A stretch of DNA of 64,000 nucleotides from Prochlorococcus sp. AG-347-J22 (GTDB lineage: Bacteria; Cyanobacteriota; Cyanobacteriia; PCC-6307; Cyanobiaceae), in the NCBI GenBank assembly GCA_003279005.1, contig QCBY01000006.1, positions 1-64,000 of the forward strand, written 5' to 3'. This document shows, piece by piece, positions 48,503 to 57,013 of the stretch. A program made the position numbers and the translations under genes. The notes below the pieces were generated by a model. The model searched no databases, was not told the DNA's origin, and saw nothing but the letters and a program-made list of their open reading frames with translations. The first letter of the stretch is position 1, and each line of letters opens with the position of its first letter.

Positions 48503-49525
48503 ATGACTTTGCGTGTTGCTATTAATGGGTTTGGCAGGATTGGTCGAAACTTCATGCGTTGTTGGCTCAGTAGAGGAGCTTATACCAATATTGAAGTAGT
48601 TGGTATAAATGTAACTTCTGATCCTAAAACCAATGCACACCTACTTAAATATGATTCGGTATTAGGACAACTTGATGGAGTAGACATTCAATATACTGAT
48701 GACACTTTTGTTATTAATAATAAAACGATCAAGTGTTTCTCTGATAGAAATCCAATGAACTTACCCTGGAAAGACTGGGGAGTTGATTTGGTTATCGAAT
48801 CTACTGGGGTTTTCAATACTGATGTAGGAGCAGCCAAGCACCTTGAAGTTGGAGCAAAAAAAGTTATTCTTACTGCACCTGGTAAAGGTGATGGTGTTGG
48901 CACTTATGTAGTAGGAGTAAACGCCGATCAGTATAAACACAGTGATTATGACATTTTGAGTAATGCTAGTTGTACTACAAATTGCTTGGCTCCGGTAGTT
49001 AAGGTTCTTGATCAAACTTTTGGTGTTAATAAGGGATTGATGACTACAATTCATAGTTATACAGGCGATCAACGTATATTGGACAACAGTCATAGAGATT
49101 TAAGAAGGGCTAGAGCTGCAGCTACAAATATTGTTCCTACTTCAACTGGGGCTGCCAAGGCAGTTGCTCTTGTTTACCCAGAGATGAAAGGTAAACTAAC
49201 TGGAATTGCGATGAGAGTACCTACTCCTAATGTTTCTGCTGTTGATTTCGTATTTGAGTCTTCAAAATCTGTAACCAGCGATGAAGTCAATCATGCTTTG
49301 AAAGAAGCTTCTTTGGGATCAATGAAAGGAATCATCAAGTATGGTGATGAACCGCTTGTTTCTAGCGATTATGCAGGAACCAATGAATCATCAATAGTTG
49401 ATAGCGATCTTACAATGTGTATTGGCGATAATCTTGTAAAAATTCTTGCTTGGTATGACAATGAATGGGGTTATAGTCAAAGAGTAGTAGATTTAGCCGA
49501 AATAGTCGCGAAAAACTGGGAGTAA
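48503..49525 (+). CDS. gap2: Glyceraldehyde-3-phosphate dehydrogenase, photosynthetic Gap2 type
   Basis: A 340-residue [20 protein letters not shown] starts the NAD(P)-binding fold. The active-site Cys157 is in [12 protein letters not shown], and [12 protein letters not shown] and the arginine phosphate site TSTGAAKAV follow. Cyanobacterial Gap2 uses both NADPH and NADH and works in the Calvin cycle; Gap1 is glycolytic. The N-terminal coenzyme region ([19 protein letters not shown]) resembles Gap2 and chloroplast GapA/B rather than Gap1, and no CP12-like extension is present. Its codon use is visibly less AT-biased than its neighbours, as expected for a highly expressed gene. It abuts the thiL stop with no gap. 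Confidence 0.94.
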   Translation: MTLRVAINGFGRIGRNFMRCWLSRGAYTNIEVVGINVTSDPKTNAHLLKYDSVLGQLDGVDIQYTDDTFVINNKTIKCFSDRNPMNLPWKDWGVDLVIESTGVFNTDVGAAKHLEVGAKKVILTAPGKGDGVGTYVVGVNADQYKHSDYDILSNASCTTNCLAPVVKVLDQTFGVNKGLMTTIHSYTGDQRILDNSHRDLRRARAAATNIVPTSTGAAKAVALVYPEMKGKLTGIAMRVPTPNVSAVDFVFESSKSVTSDEVNHALKEASLGSMKGIIKYGDEPLVSSDYAGTNESSIVDSDLTMCIGDNLVKILAWYDNEWGYSQRVVDLAEIVAKNWE

Positions 49526-50512
49526 TTAAAAGTGGTTAAAAGATTTATACTTTTGAAAATTATCATTTTTGAGATTTATAAATTCAACAGTTGGACTTCC
49601 TTCAGTAAAATATCCTATCTCTGAAATCGTTTTATCTACATTTAAGAGATTTTTCGCCCATTTTAAAGGAAGAGAGAAAACTAGTTCATAATCTTCTCCT
49701 CCAAAAAAATAATATTCGTCCCATTCATCCCCCACTGGCCAATTTTTGTGCTTAGGAATTTTTTCATAATCAACAACAGCCTTACAATTACTTTCAATTG
49801 ATAAATCTAGTAATGCCTGAAATAGACCATCACTACTATCAGTACAACCAATTGTTTTAAGATTTTTATTAGGACGAGCGTTTAGTACTTTTTTAAGAAA
49901 TTTAGGTTTAAGTTTTGGTTTGCAAAATTGTTGTATAGATCTATCAATTAAAGTTTGTGTAATAAAAGTATTTTTATTCCAAATCTTTTTACTTTTTATC
50001 ATTAATCCTAATTTGCTAAGGCCATGAAGGCCAGTTGTCATAATAAGTTCTTTTGGCTTACAAGAGTTTCTTCGAAATTTTATTTCCCCTTGTGTTCCTA
50101 TCGCAGTCAAAGAAATAACTTTCTCTTTCCCTACAGAGCAATCTCCTCCAAGAATTGAGCCTCCGAAATATTCCAACGCTTGATTTATGCCCTTATATAG
50201 ATCTTTAATCCAATTCCAATCAGTTTTGGGTGGAACTACTAAACCTATATTAATTCCAATGATTTTGCAGCAACCACTTGAGATTAAGTCGGATACGTTG
50301 CTCGCTACAGCTTTCCATCCAACGTCTAAGGCAGAAATCGTTTCATTACTAAAATGAACATTTTCAACCAATGAATCAGTATTAATTAAAAGGTCTTTAT
50401 CTCTGGCTTTAATTAATGCACAATCATCAGAAATTTGATTTTTAGGCATAAATTCGGCAAGCCTTTTTATTAATTCTTTTTCGCCAATATTTTCTAATAA
50501 TTCCTTATGCAT
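49526..50512 (-). CDS. thiL: Thiamine-monophosphate kinase
   Basis: A 328-residue enzyme of the AIR-synthase/PurM fold that phosphorylates thiamine phosphate to the active cofactor. The N-terminal IGEKELIKRLAEF and the metal and ATP site ISDDCALIK (near 27) are followed by TDSLVENVHFS, VASNVSDLISSG, GGDCSVGK and the second-half TDSSDGLFQAL and FGGEDYELVFSLP. The start codon overlaps the end of the cyclophilin gene by eight bases, so the two are likely co-expressed even though their roles are unrelated. Confidence 0.94.
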   Translation of the reverse strand: MHKELLENIGEKELIKRLAEFMPKNQISDDCALIKARDKDLLINTDSLVENVHFSNETISALDVGWKAVASNVSDLISSGCCKIIGINIGLVVPPKTDWNWIKDLYKGINQALEYFGGSILGGDCSVGKEKVISLTAIGTQGEIKFRRNSCKPKELIMTTGLHGLSKLGLMIKSKKIWNKNTFITQTLIDRSIQQFCKPKLKPKFLKKVLNARPNKNLKTIGCTDSSDGLFQALLDLSIESNCKAVVDYEKIPKHKNWPVGDEWDEYYFFGGEDYELVFSLPLKWAKNLLNVDKTISEIGYFTEGSPTVEFINLKNDNFQKYKSFNHF

Positions 50513-51596
50513 TTAATTTCAATTTATCTATTCCACTAAGTACATCAATAGATATGATTGTGTCATCTTTTGTTAGTTCTTCTAAAACTTCAAAACCTTC
50601 TACAACATAACCAAATGCAGCATTCCTGCCATCAATTAAATTTCTCCCAGCTGGATTAAGCTCTGCTTCATACAAAAAGAAGAAAAATTGAGATGAACCA
50701 TCATCTACTTCCGTACTTGAATGGGACCATCCTAAGGTACCAAGTGTTGCAAATGGCAAAGTTGGGGTTTCTGTATAGAAACCTAATTCTTCAAAGGTTT
50801 GGTTATAAAAAGTTTCATTTTCTTCAGGTATTCTTATCTCAAGAGGGACATGTCTTTCTAAATTAGTTTTAGGATCTACGTATCCAATTTCATCACCAAT
50901 TGGATCACCAGTTTGAAGAACAAAAAACTCTTCTGCTCTATTAATCGGTAAATTACTATAAAAATTTTTTGAAGATAAGTCTATAAACGCGCCAGCAGTA
51001 AGAGGAGCATTAAATCCATCTATTACAGCTTGCATATCTCCTTTGGACGTCTTTATATTTACTTTTGCTCTGCCAAGTAATCTAGGAAGATTATCAAATT
51101 CGCTTGGAATAGAGTAAGGAAATTCAGTGGGTAAAAAATATTCTTCGAGTCCCCCTATTCTATCAAGTGCTTCTTTTCTGGTTGAGATGAATGAGTATTT
51201 ATCTTTTAATTTGGCTTGATCTTGAAGATTATCAAAATCATTTTTAATATCTAAAAAGGTTTTTTCTGCTATTTTTTGTTTTTCAATTGGTAATTCTTCA
51301 ATAATTTTATTCTTATATTTTTTAAGTAAAGATTGACATTTTGTAACAGTTTTTGAAAGGGCTGGCCATCTACCTCCTCTTACAAGGTCACTTGTTTCCT
51401 CTAATTTATGTTGTATTTCTTGGAGCTCAAATTGCTTGATAGGGAGTGCATTTCTGAGGATTGCATTAGGGTCTTTTACAGCATTCCCAGTAGGTAAATC
51501 AGCTAATACTTGAGTTGGATTTAAGAAAAATACTTGTACTAAAAGTATTATTAATAATAAATAATGTTTGTTCTGATTTGATAAGAATTTTTGCAT
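50505..51596 (-). CDS. Lumenal cyclophilin-type peptidyl-prolyl isomerase (CYP38/TLP40-like)
   Basis: A 363-residue exported protein. A signal peptide ([16 protein letters not shown], cleavage probably after VLA near 33) is followed by a helical region (about 45-160) that resembles the PsbQ-like N-domain of CYP38, and then a cyclophilin domain (about 180-360) with [47 protein letters not shown] and [13 protein letters not shown]. Plant CYP38 and its cyanobacterial relative assist photosystem II assembly in the lumen. Isomerase activity is often weak in this subgroup, and classic active-site residues such as the R-F-F trio are altered here. It is divergent from efp across 43 bases. Confidence 0.87.
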   Translation of the reverse strand: MQKFLSNQNKHYLLLIILLVQVFFLNPTQVLADLPTGNAVKDPNAILRNALPIKQFELQEIQHKLEETSDLVRGGRWPALSKTVTKCQSLLKKYKNKIIEELPIEKQKIAEKTFLDIKNDFDNLQDQAKLKDKYSFISTRKEALDRIGGLEEYFLPTEFPYSIPSEFDNLPRLLGRAKVNIKTSKGDMQAVIDGFNAPLTAGAFIDLSSKNFYSNLPINRAEEFFVLQTGDPIGDEIGYVDPKTNLERHVPLEIRIPEENETFYNQTFEELGFYTETPTLPFATLGTLGWSHSSTEVDDGSSQFFFFLYEAELNPAGRNLIDGRNAAFGYVVEGFEVLEELTKDDTIISIDVLSGIDKLKLNA

Positions 51597-51612
51597 AGCA
51601 CTCTTACAGGTT

Positions 51613-51618
51613 TATGAT
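51613..51618 (+). promoter_or_regulatory. Putative -10 element (TATGAT) of efp
   Basis: TATGAT lies inside the 43-base gap between the divergent cyclophilin and efp genes, 27 bases before the efp ATG. Any -35 contacts would fall in or next to the cyclophilin start. Confidence 0.4.
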
Positions 51619-51639
51619 CCTTGGGGATGTAATACAGGA

Positions 51640-52200
51640 ATGATTTCCAGTAACGATTTTCGCACAGGTACCACTATCGAGTTAGATGGGCAAGTTTGGC
51701 GCGTTGTAGAATTTCTACATGTTAAACCTGGTAAAGGTTCTGCATTTGTGCGAACGAAATTAAAATCAGTTCGAAATGGCAATTTAATCGAAAAAACTTT
51801 TCGAGCTGGAGAATCAGTACAACAAGCTGTACTTGAAAAGTCTAACCTGCAACATACTTATGTGGAGTCAGGTGATTATGTTTTTATGGATATGAAGAGT
51901 TTTGAAGAAACAAGGCTGTCTTCTGATCAAATAGGCAGAGGGTCAAAGTACTTAAAAGAAGGTATGGAGGTTAACGTGATTTTTTACAATGATGAAGTTT
52001 TGGAAGTTGAACTTCCTATCTCTGTAACCTTAAAGGTTACAGAAACAGATCCTGGAGTTAAGGGAGATACTGCAAGTGGGGGTACTAAACCAGCTATCCT
52101 AGAAACAGGTGCTCAAGTTATGGTCCCTTTGTTTATCTCAGAAGGAGAAATGATTAAAGTTGATACTCGTAACGATAGTTATCTTGGACGTGAAAACTAA
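51640..52200 (+). CDS. efp: Elongation factor P
   Basis: A 186-residue three-domain translation factor that relieves ribosome stalling at polyproline stretches. The N-terminal domain begins [20 protein letters not shown]. The loop that enters the peptidyl-transferase centre is [14 protein letters not shown], with Lys32 at the tip, the residue type modified by lysylation in E. coli. The C-terminal domain has [20 protein letters not shown] and ends [17 protein letters not shown]. The length matches the family. It overlaps the ATG of accB by one base (TAATG), a typical coupled arrangement in cyanobacteria. Confidence 0.97.
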   Translation: MISSNDFRTGTTIELDGQVWRVVEFLHVKPGKGSAFVRTKLKSVRNGNLIEKTFRAGESVQQAVLEKSNLQHTYVESGDYVFMDMKSFEETRLSSDQIGRGSKYLKEGMEVNVIFYNDEVLEVELPISVTLKVTETDPGVKGDTASGGTKPAILETGAQVMVPLFISEGEMIKVDTRNDSYLGREN

Positions 52201-52703
52201 TGGCTATGAAATTAGATCATGATGACCTAGATCGCTTGATAGAAAAAATTTCTACTAGTGATATTCAAGAATTTTCTCTTGAAGGAGAAGATTTTAAACT
52301 TGAAATAAAAAGAAATCTGTTTGATAAGAATCATTTAAATAATAATTCAACAAACAACTCTTCAGAAAAACAGATAGCTACTGCTCAAGTAGTTCCGCCC
52401 GATAATATTTCTTTGACAAGCAACTCTGAGGTATCTCAGGTGCCTCCTCCAGGGAGCTCTGACCTTGTGGAAATTACTTCTCCTATGGTTGGGACGTTTT
52501 ATAGGGCTTCGGCCCCAGAAGAGGATCCTTTCGTGGAATTAGGTAGCAAAATAAAAGTTGGCCAAACGATTTGTATACTTGAAGCTATGAAGTTAATGAA
52601 TGAAATTGAATCAGAGTTTGATGCTGAAATTGTAGAAATACTTGTTGAGAATGGAACACCAGTAGAGTTTGGCCAAGTATTAATGCGTGTTAAATTATCT
52701 TGA
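52200..52703 (+). CDS. accB: Biotin carboxyl carrier protein of acetyl-CoA carboxylase
   Basis: A 167-residue protein. The C-terminal biotinyl domain (about 90-167) has the biotinylated Lys131 in [11 protein letters not shown], preceded by [21 protein letters not shown] with the AccB-type thumb. The N-terminal helical part ([20 protein letters not shown]) and a Ser/Asn/Pro-rich linker (about 40-88) connect to the rest of the complex. It carries CO2 between biotin carboxylase and carboxyltransferase in the first step of fatty-acid synthesis. It is coupled to efp by a one-base overlap. Its 3' end overlaps the convergent pdxA by nine bases. Confidence 0.96.
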   Translation: MAMKLDHDDLDRLIEKISTSDIQEFSLEGEDFKLEIKRNLFDKNHLNNNSTNNSSEKQIATAQVVPPDNISLTSNSEVSQVPPPGSSDLVEITSPMVGTFYRASAPEEDPFVELGSKIKVGQTICILEAMKLMNEIESEFDAEIVEILVENGTPVEFGQVLMRVKLS

Positions 52704-53720
52704 GTTTTTGGTTAAATCGATCGCTGTTTTTATTGCTTCAACCATGCTTTGAGATTGTGCTAGACCTTTGCCAGCAATATCAAATCCTGTTCCATGATCA
52801 GGAGATGTTCTGATAAAAGGTAAACCTAGAGTAGTATTTACTGAATAATTAAGTGCTATAACCTTAATTGGAATTAATCCTTGATCATGGTACATAGCAA
52901 GAATCCCATCATGAGTTGGAGCTGTTTTTTCTCTCCATGCTTTTGCTGAAGAATTCCAGCAAGTGTCAGGAGAAATTGGTCCTGATAATTTAACTCCCTT
53001 ATTTTGTTTGATCCAGCTACTTACAGCATCATTGATCCAATCTTTTTCTTCGTTTCCTAATAATCCTTTTTCACCGGCATGAGGATTTAATCCAGCAATT
53101 TTAATGGAGGGTTTATTAACGTATTTCTTGCAAAATTCAAAAAGCAAATCTAATTTTGAATGAATCAGTTTTCTGGATAATCTTTTTGGTACTTCGCATA
53201 GTGGTATATGTGTCGTCGCTAATAATGTATTAAATCTCCAATTAGTTATTGGAGATTTGGCTGTAAATAACATACCAACGTTATTTGCTTGACAAGATTC
53301 AGCCAATAATTCTGTTTGTCCAGAATAATTATGACCTGCTAAAGCCCATGACTTTTTACAAATAGGTCCAGTGACTAAAGCTGAATTGGGATATCGTTGG
53401 ACAATCTCAATAGCTTTTTTTAAATAAAAAAAACTTGCATTTCCATGACTCTTTTTTGGTTTATTGATTTCAAAAGGAATTTTGATATCGTATATCAAGT
53501 AGTTACTTGGATCAACAATATCTTTAATTCCCAAAGATTTGAGATTTCTATATGTATTTTCTAAGTTTGTTTGAGATCCAACAATCAAAATATCAATATT
53601 ACTTGGAATTTCTTTTGAAAAAAGAGCTTTTAAAATAATTTCTGGTCCGATACCTGAATCATCTCCGACGCTAATGACAACTTTGAATTTATCATCATTA
53701 TTAATACATCTTTTACTCAT
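52695..53720 (-). CDS. pdxA: 4-hydroxythreonine-4-phosphate dehydrogenase
   Basis: A 341-residue enzyme of the DXP-dependent pyridoxal-phosphate pathway. The N-terminal [18 protein letters not shown] corresponds to the usual GDPAGIGPE motif, with Asp-Ser in place of Pro-Ala. Later motifs are [20 protein letters not shown], the metal-ligand histidine in [22 protein letters not shown] and [15 protein letters not shown] with a conserved His. The C-terminal [18 protein letters not shown] closes the site. The enzyme is complete apart from that conservative N-terminal change. It lies 87 bases downstream of the epimerase gene on the same strand. Confidence 0.93.
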   Translation of the reverse strand: MSKRCINNDDKFKVVISVGDDSGIGPEIILKALFSKEIPSNIDILIVGSQTNLENTYRNLKSLGIKDIVDPSNYLIYDIKIPFEINKPKKSHGNASFFYLKKAIEIVQRYPNSALVTGPICKKSWALAGHNYSGQTELLAESCQANNVGMLFTAKSPITNWRFNTLLATTHIPLCEVPKRLSRKLIHSKLDLLFEFCKKYVNKPSIKIAGLNPHAGEKGLLGNEEKDWINDAVSSWIKQNKGVKLSGPISPDTCWNSSAKAWREKTAPTHDGILAMYHDQGLIPIKVIALNYSVNTTLGLPFIRTSPDHGTGFDIAGKGLAQSQSMVEAIKTAIDLTKNSR

Positions 53721-53807
53721 AATTAAATTTTAATTGTGGAAAATTAAAGTTTTCATTTTCTTTTAAAAAGTTTGATTAAAATTTAATATTTAAGTCGATA
53801 TTATTAA

Positions 53808-54689
53808 TTATTTAAGATGAATTAGACAGTTATTTAAACCTTTTTGATAATTTTTATAAATTAGTCTATATCCTAATTTTTTACATAATAATTCATTTGA
53901 GACTCTTCTGTTTTCCAACCAAAATGATTTTGCTATGGGAGATAAATCTTTTTTAGCTTCTTCAAATAATATTTTTTTAGGCATTTTTAATCCAAGTAAT
54001 TGGTAGCCATATCTTATAACCTCAATTTGTGAGCATGGCTCATCATCAGCTATGTTAATTATTTGATGAAAATCAAACTTATTTTTATTTTGTAATAAAT
54101 AAATAATTGCATTTGCGATATCAGCAACATGTATTCTAGAAAAAACTTGATTATCTTTATGTATCACTTTAATATTTTTATTTTTAATAGCTTCTAAAGT
54201 TGACCTTCCTGGACCATAAATACCCGGCAATCTGAAAATTTGTAGTGGTAAGTTGGAATTAATCCATTCTTTCTCACAATTTAATCGTCTTTGACTCCTT
54301 GCTTGCAAAGGTTTTGGTTGATGTTGTTCAGAAACCCAATCACCATTTGTGTCACCATAAACTCCTGTGGTTGAGAGGTATCCAACCCACTTTAGAGATA
54401 TATTTTTTAATTTATTTTTCAGAATTTTTAATACTGGGTCTTTACCTTTTTTATCTGGGGGTATGCAACAAAGAATATGTGTAACTCCCTCAAATATTGA
54501 ATTTTTGGGAATTAAATTATCTTCGCTGTTGAAAGTAAAACTATTAGGATCATTATTCTCTGATCGAGTGCTTGTTAATGCTACGCAGCCCAGTTTTCTG
54601 ATTGATTTTGCAAAATAGTCTCCACTAAAACCTCCTCCAAAGATTAGGAATTTATCTTTACTTGAAAGTGGACTTGCTAAATCTTTCAT
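53808..54689 (-). CDS. NAD(P)-dependent epimerase/dehydratase-like protein (extended SDR)
   Basis: A 293-residue Rossmann protein. The nucleotide loop KFLIFGGGFSGDYFAKSI (near 14-31) follows the GxxGxxG pattern. WVGYLSTTGVYGDTNGDW (near 100) contains the active-site Ser/Thr and Tyr of extended SDRs, although the usual YxxxK is replaced here by a less clear SQRRLNCEKEW. FRLPGIYGPGRS (near 155) and FSRIHVADIANAI (near 185) are typical of sugar-nucleotide epimerases. The substrate is unknown. Relatives include YeeZ-like proteins and divinyl-reductase-like SDRs. It is divergent from the 83-residue hypothetical across 21 bases. Confidence 0.75.
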   Translation of the reverse strand: MKDLASPLSSKDKFLIFGGGFSGDYFAKSIRKLGCVALTSTRSENNDPNSFTFNSEDNLIPKNSIFEGVTHILCCIPPDKKGKDPVLKILKNKLKNISLKWVGYLSTTGVYGDTNGDWVSEQHQPKPLQARSQRRLNCEKEWINSNLPLQIFRLPGIYGPGRSTLEAIKNKNIKVIHKDNQVFSRIHVADIANAIIYLLQNKNKFDFHQIINIADDEPCSQIEVIRYGYQLLGLKMPKKILFEEAKKDLSPIAKSFWLENRRVSNELLCKKLGYRLIYKNYQKGLNNCLIHLK

Positions 54690-54710
54690 GTTGTATTAAA
54701 ACTAGTACAT

Positions 54711-54962
54711 ATGTATTATTTAGAGATGCAAGTTTTAATGAATTCTGAGCTAAAACTAAAGAAAACTAATTTTGATAATTCAACTTATCGATTTAAAGAG
54801 AAATTAAATCATTCAAAATCTTTTGTAGATCTTAAATTATATCAAAAATTACCTTTGTTAATTTTAACATTGTTTTTGTTTTTGATAATTCCTGAATCAC
54901 CACAAGATTCAGAAATTTTATGTAAAAAATATAATTCTTTAGCGGCATGTATTGTTTGGTGA
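54711..54962 (+). CDS. Small hypothetical protein with one membrane segment (83 aa)
   Basis: I do not recognise a family. The frame starts at ATG 54711; later in-frame ATGs at residues 6 and 10 are also possible. The first 45 residues are polar and basic, then one hydrophobic helix follows (LPLLILTLFLFLIIP, about 48-63). The short tail after it has two Cys (EILCKKYNSLAACIVW) that could form a disulfide outside the cytoplasm. The stop directly abuts the HNH gene stop, as in many real convergent pairs here. Function is unknown. Confidence 0.6.
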   Translation: MYYLEMQVLMNSELKLKKTNFDNSTYRFKEKLNHSKSFVDLKLYQKLPLLILTLFLFLIIPESPQDSEILCKKYNSLAACIVW

Positions 54963-55367
54963 TTAAGCTACATTATATTCATTACCATTTAATTTATACT
55001 TTGTAATTGTTTTGTTCTTAGAGTTAGGTTTTGCCCATTGTAATAATCTAATAGCTAATCTTAGATCACCATCTAACCATGCTCTAATGGCCATGGCACG
55101 TCTTGGATCATAAAATTTTTGTTTTCGGTACCAATATAAAGCATTATTGTCTGACTTATCACCATTACATGATAGGCATGCTGGTACACAATTTTCAGTT
55201 GTACTTAGTCCTCCTTGGCTTCTAGGAATTACGTGGTCAATGGATTCAGAAGTTTTTCCACAATATATGCAACTTTTTCCTGTAAATTTATGAATTGATT
55301 TTCGCCATTGTCTTAATCTGAATTTAGGACATAAATCTTCTAAAAAGATCGCATCATTAATATGCAT
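54963..55367 (-). CDS. HNH endonuclease-family protein
   Basis: A 134-residue protein with an HNH fold. A zinc-type Cys pair CIYCGK (near 34) is followed by SIDHVIPRSQGGLSTTENC with the catalytic His, and a second Cys pair ACLSCNGDKSDNN. The C-terminal part (FYDPRRAMAIRAWLDGDLRL) is specific to this cyanobacterial subgroup. Stand-alone HNH proteins of this kind are conserved in cyanobacteria. They are not obviously linked to a mobile element, and no intron, restriction or toxin partner is nearby. Nuclease activity is likely from the motif; a repair or processing role is a guess. Confidence 0.85.
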   Translation of the reverse strand: MHINDAIFLEDLCPKFRLRQWRKSIHKFTGKSCIYCGKTSESIDHVIPRSQGGLSTTENCVPACLSCNGDKSDNNALYWYRKQKFYDPRRAMAIRAWLDGDLRLAIRLLQWAKPNSKNKTITKYKLNGNEYNVA

Positions 55368-55386
55368 TCAGATTATTTAATTACAT

Positions 55387-55417
55387 ATAATATTGGCGGA
55401 ATTCTTATAAAAGTCAA
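55387..55417 (-). promoter_or_regulatory. Putative promoter of the HNH gene (TTGACT / TATTAT)
   Basis: On the minus strand TTGACT (55412-55417) precedes TATTAT (55387-55392) with 19 bases between them, just upstream of the HNH start at 55367. The spacing is longer than the optimum. The rest of the 176-base gap 55368-55543 is AT-rich with no other feature seen. Confidence 0.4.
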
Positions 55418-55543
55418 CAGGTTGTTTATTAATTTAAAATAGTATATGCATTAAATAATATATATTTTATTCGCACGATTATACATTTCTTAAGTAATAA
55501 TTAAATCATCATTTAAATGTAATTATTTATACTTTTTTTTGGA

Positions 55544-55963
55544 TTAATAACTATATCTATCAAATGTTTCTTCAGAGTAATTTTTATTTTCTTTTTCTTT
55601 CAGAAGCTCTGCTTGTTTTCTTTTCTTTTCTTTTCTTTTGTTCTCCATTTGTAGTTTTCTGTCAGGATATAGTTTATCTAAATATTCAATACAATATGAA
55701 AATTTATCTCTTTCTCTTACAACAGTTTCAACAATTTTACCGGCAGCTTGCCAAGGTGATGTTTTAAAAAGGCCTCCTTTTTGTTTTTTAATGTAACTGT
55801 ATGCCGCTTCCCAACTGCTTTCATGATCATTCCCACCGTCTCGCATAGTACAAAAAATTTCTGCTCCAAATGAACCTGCGTTTGCTTTTGGGATTAATAA
55901 TAGTGTTGGAACAAATATTGCGAATAGAGGTAAAAATAATTTTACCTTTATGTATCCTTTCAT
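55544..55963 (-). CDS. Exported hypothetical protein with charged C-terminal helix (139 aa)
   Basis: The N-terminus is a clear signal peptide: basic start, LFLPLFAIFVPTLLLIP and a cleavage site at ANAG near 30. The mature domain (about 30-95) has two Cys (IFCTMRDGG and FSYCIEYLDKLYP) and conserved-looking aromatic residues (SSWEAAYSYIKKQKGGLF). The last 40 residues form a highly charged Lys/Glu helix (RKEKKRKQAELLKEKENK). I recall similar lumen or periplasm proteins in marine picocyanobacteria but no function. It reads in the same direction as the AbrB gene upstream (57-base gap). Confidence 0.7.
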   Translation of the reverse strand: MKGYIKVKLFLPLFAIFVPTLLLIPKANAGSFGAEIFCTMRDGGNDHESSWEAAYSYIKKQKGGLFKTSPWQAAGKIVETVVRERDKFSYCIEYLDKLYPDRKLQMENKRKEKKRKQAELLKEKENKNYSEETFDRYSY

Positions 55964-56020
55964 TTTTTTATTATTATCTATATAAAAAATATCTTTTATT
56001 TTGGTTATGTCTAGAGACCC

Positions 56021-56542
56021 TTAAGATTTAATTATTCCAAATAGGTTTAGCATTTTTACAATTAAAGGCAGAATTAGCAGTACAGTAATCAACCTTACTG
56101 CATGAAGAGTTGCAACTGCTGGTCCCACTCCATATTCTGAACCAACTAAACTCATGCCACTTATTCCTCCTGGAGCAGCACCAAGAATTGTAGTAATTAT
56201 ATCCACTTTAAGTAATCGGCTTGTCCACAAACCAATTGCTAAACCAGTTAGTACCAGAGTAAAGGTTATTAGAATTGCAGGCTTCCATAAAGTTTGTAAT
56301 TCAACTAACGAGTTCTTTGTAAGGCTAGTTCCAATAACGGTTCCAATACCAATTTCTAATAAGGTTCTTGTACCGATTGGCCATGTGGCAGGTTCAATTT
56401 TCCCACTGATACTTAAAATACTTGCACCTATGAGTGCCCCTGCTAAAGGAGCGGCAGGTATTCCTGTTTTTAGAGCTAATGCTCCGAAGGTAGCACCAGC
56501 AATTAAATAATAAATAAGATTAATATTTGACATAAAATTCAT
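56021..56542 (-). CDS. AbrB-family (PF05145-type) membrane protein, single repeat
   Basis: A 173-residue membrane protein with about five hydrophobic helices. The repeated family pattern is visible: LPAAPLAGALIGAS-like GIPAAPLAGALIGASIL near 28, IGIGTVIGTSL near 66, and ILGAAPGGISGMSLVGSEYG near 118 with the AAPGG motif. HAVRLITVLLILPLI is at the end. Full-length relatives, also called putative ammonia monooxygenase or AbrB transporter-like, have two such halves in about 350 residues. This protein is one half only and may work as a dimer. Despite the name it is not the SpoVT-type AbrB transcription factor. Function is unknown. Confidence 0.8.
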   Translation of the reverse strand: MNFMSNINLIYYLIAGATFGALALKTGIPAAPLAGALIGASILSISGKIEPATWPIGTRTLLEIGIGTVIGTSLTKNSLVELQTLWKPAILITFTLVLTGLAIGLWTSRLLKVDIITTILGAAPGGISGMSLVGSEYGVGPAVATLHAVRLITVLLILPLIVKMLNLFGIIKS

Positions 56543-56769
56543 AACTGTTTGGACATAATATTAGAAACAATTCGAAAGTTTTGAGTATATGTTCAAAACA
56601 TGTTTTCATTAAAAATTTTAATGACCTCTGAGAAATTTTAAAAATTTTATCCTAAATGAAAAAATTAATTAAATATTAGTATATTTATACTACTTTATAG
56701 TATTAGAATGTTTCTAAGATTTTATAAAAAACCGATAGTTTTAAAATTAGTTTTATTTTTTGCTGCATA
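56543..56769. repeat. AT-rich divergent gap with three inverted repeats
   Basis: In the 227-base gap between the AbrB gene and the next plus-strand gene I see three inverted repeats. CATTAAAA-A-TTTTAATG is at 56607-56623. AGTATA-TT-TATACT is at 56678-56691. It overlaps ATACTA-cttta-TAGTAT at 56687-56703. The last two form alternative hairpins sharing the middle arm. A 20-codon frame opens at 56708, covered in the next entry's evidence. Confidence 0.5.
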
Positions 56770-57012
56770 ATGGGCCTCTTAGTTGGCATAATATTAAGTA
56801 AAGAACTATTTGCTATGGCTTCACAAATTTCTTATAAAAATAATAAAAACCCAATCAGAAAGAAATTATCTTTTTTTGAAGGTGGGCATCAACTGGAAAA
56901 ATTAGAATTTGCACTTGCAGTCGCTCAAACCCAAGGTGATAAAGAAAAATCAGTATCTTTAAGAAAAAAGATAGTTGAATTAGGTGGAAACGTCGAAGAA
57001 CCTGGAACTTAA
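56770..57012 (+). CDS. Small hypothetical protein, possibly N-terminally truncated (80 aa)
   Basis: The frame starts at ATG 56770 with a hydrophobic stretch GLLVGIILSKELFAM and continues as a basic, then acidic soluble part (EGGHQLEKLEFALAVAQTQG, KEKSVSLRKKIVELGGNVEE) that looks like a helical hairpin. A second frame of 20 codons (56708-56770, MFLRFYKKPIVLKLVLFFAA) ends exactly on this ATG as TAATG. Joining the frames by one extra T in the T6 run at 56756-56761 would give one continuous membrane helix. The true product may thus be a longer anchored protein, or the upstream frame may be a coupled leader. An ATG at 56815 is a third possible start. I know no family. Confidence 0.55.
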   Translation: MGLLVGIILSKELFAMASQISYKNNKNPIRKKLSFFEGGHQLEKLEFALAVAQTQGDKEKSVSLRKKIVELGGNVEEPGT

Positions 57013-57013
57013 A

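Noticed and set aside
54963-55367. HNH gene considered as part of a homing intron, restriction or toxin system
   Set aside because: No intron structure, methylase, immunity gene or phage gene lies nearby, and the flanks are ordinary core genes.
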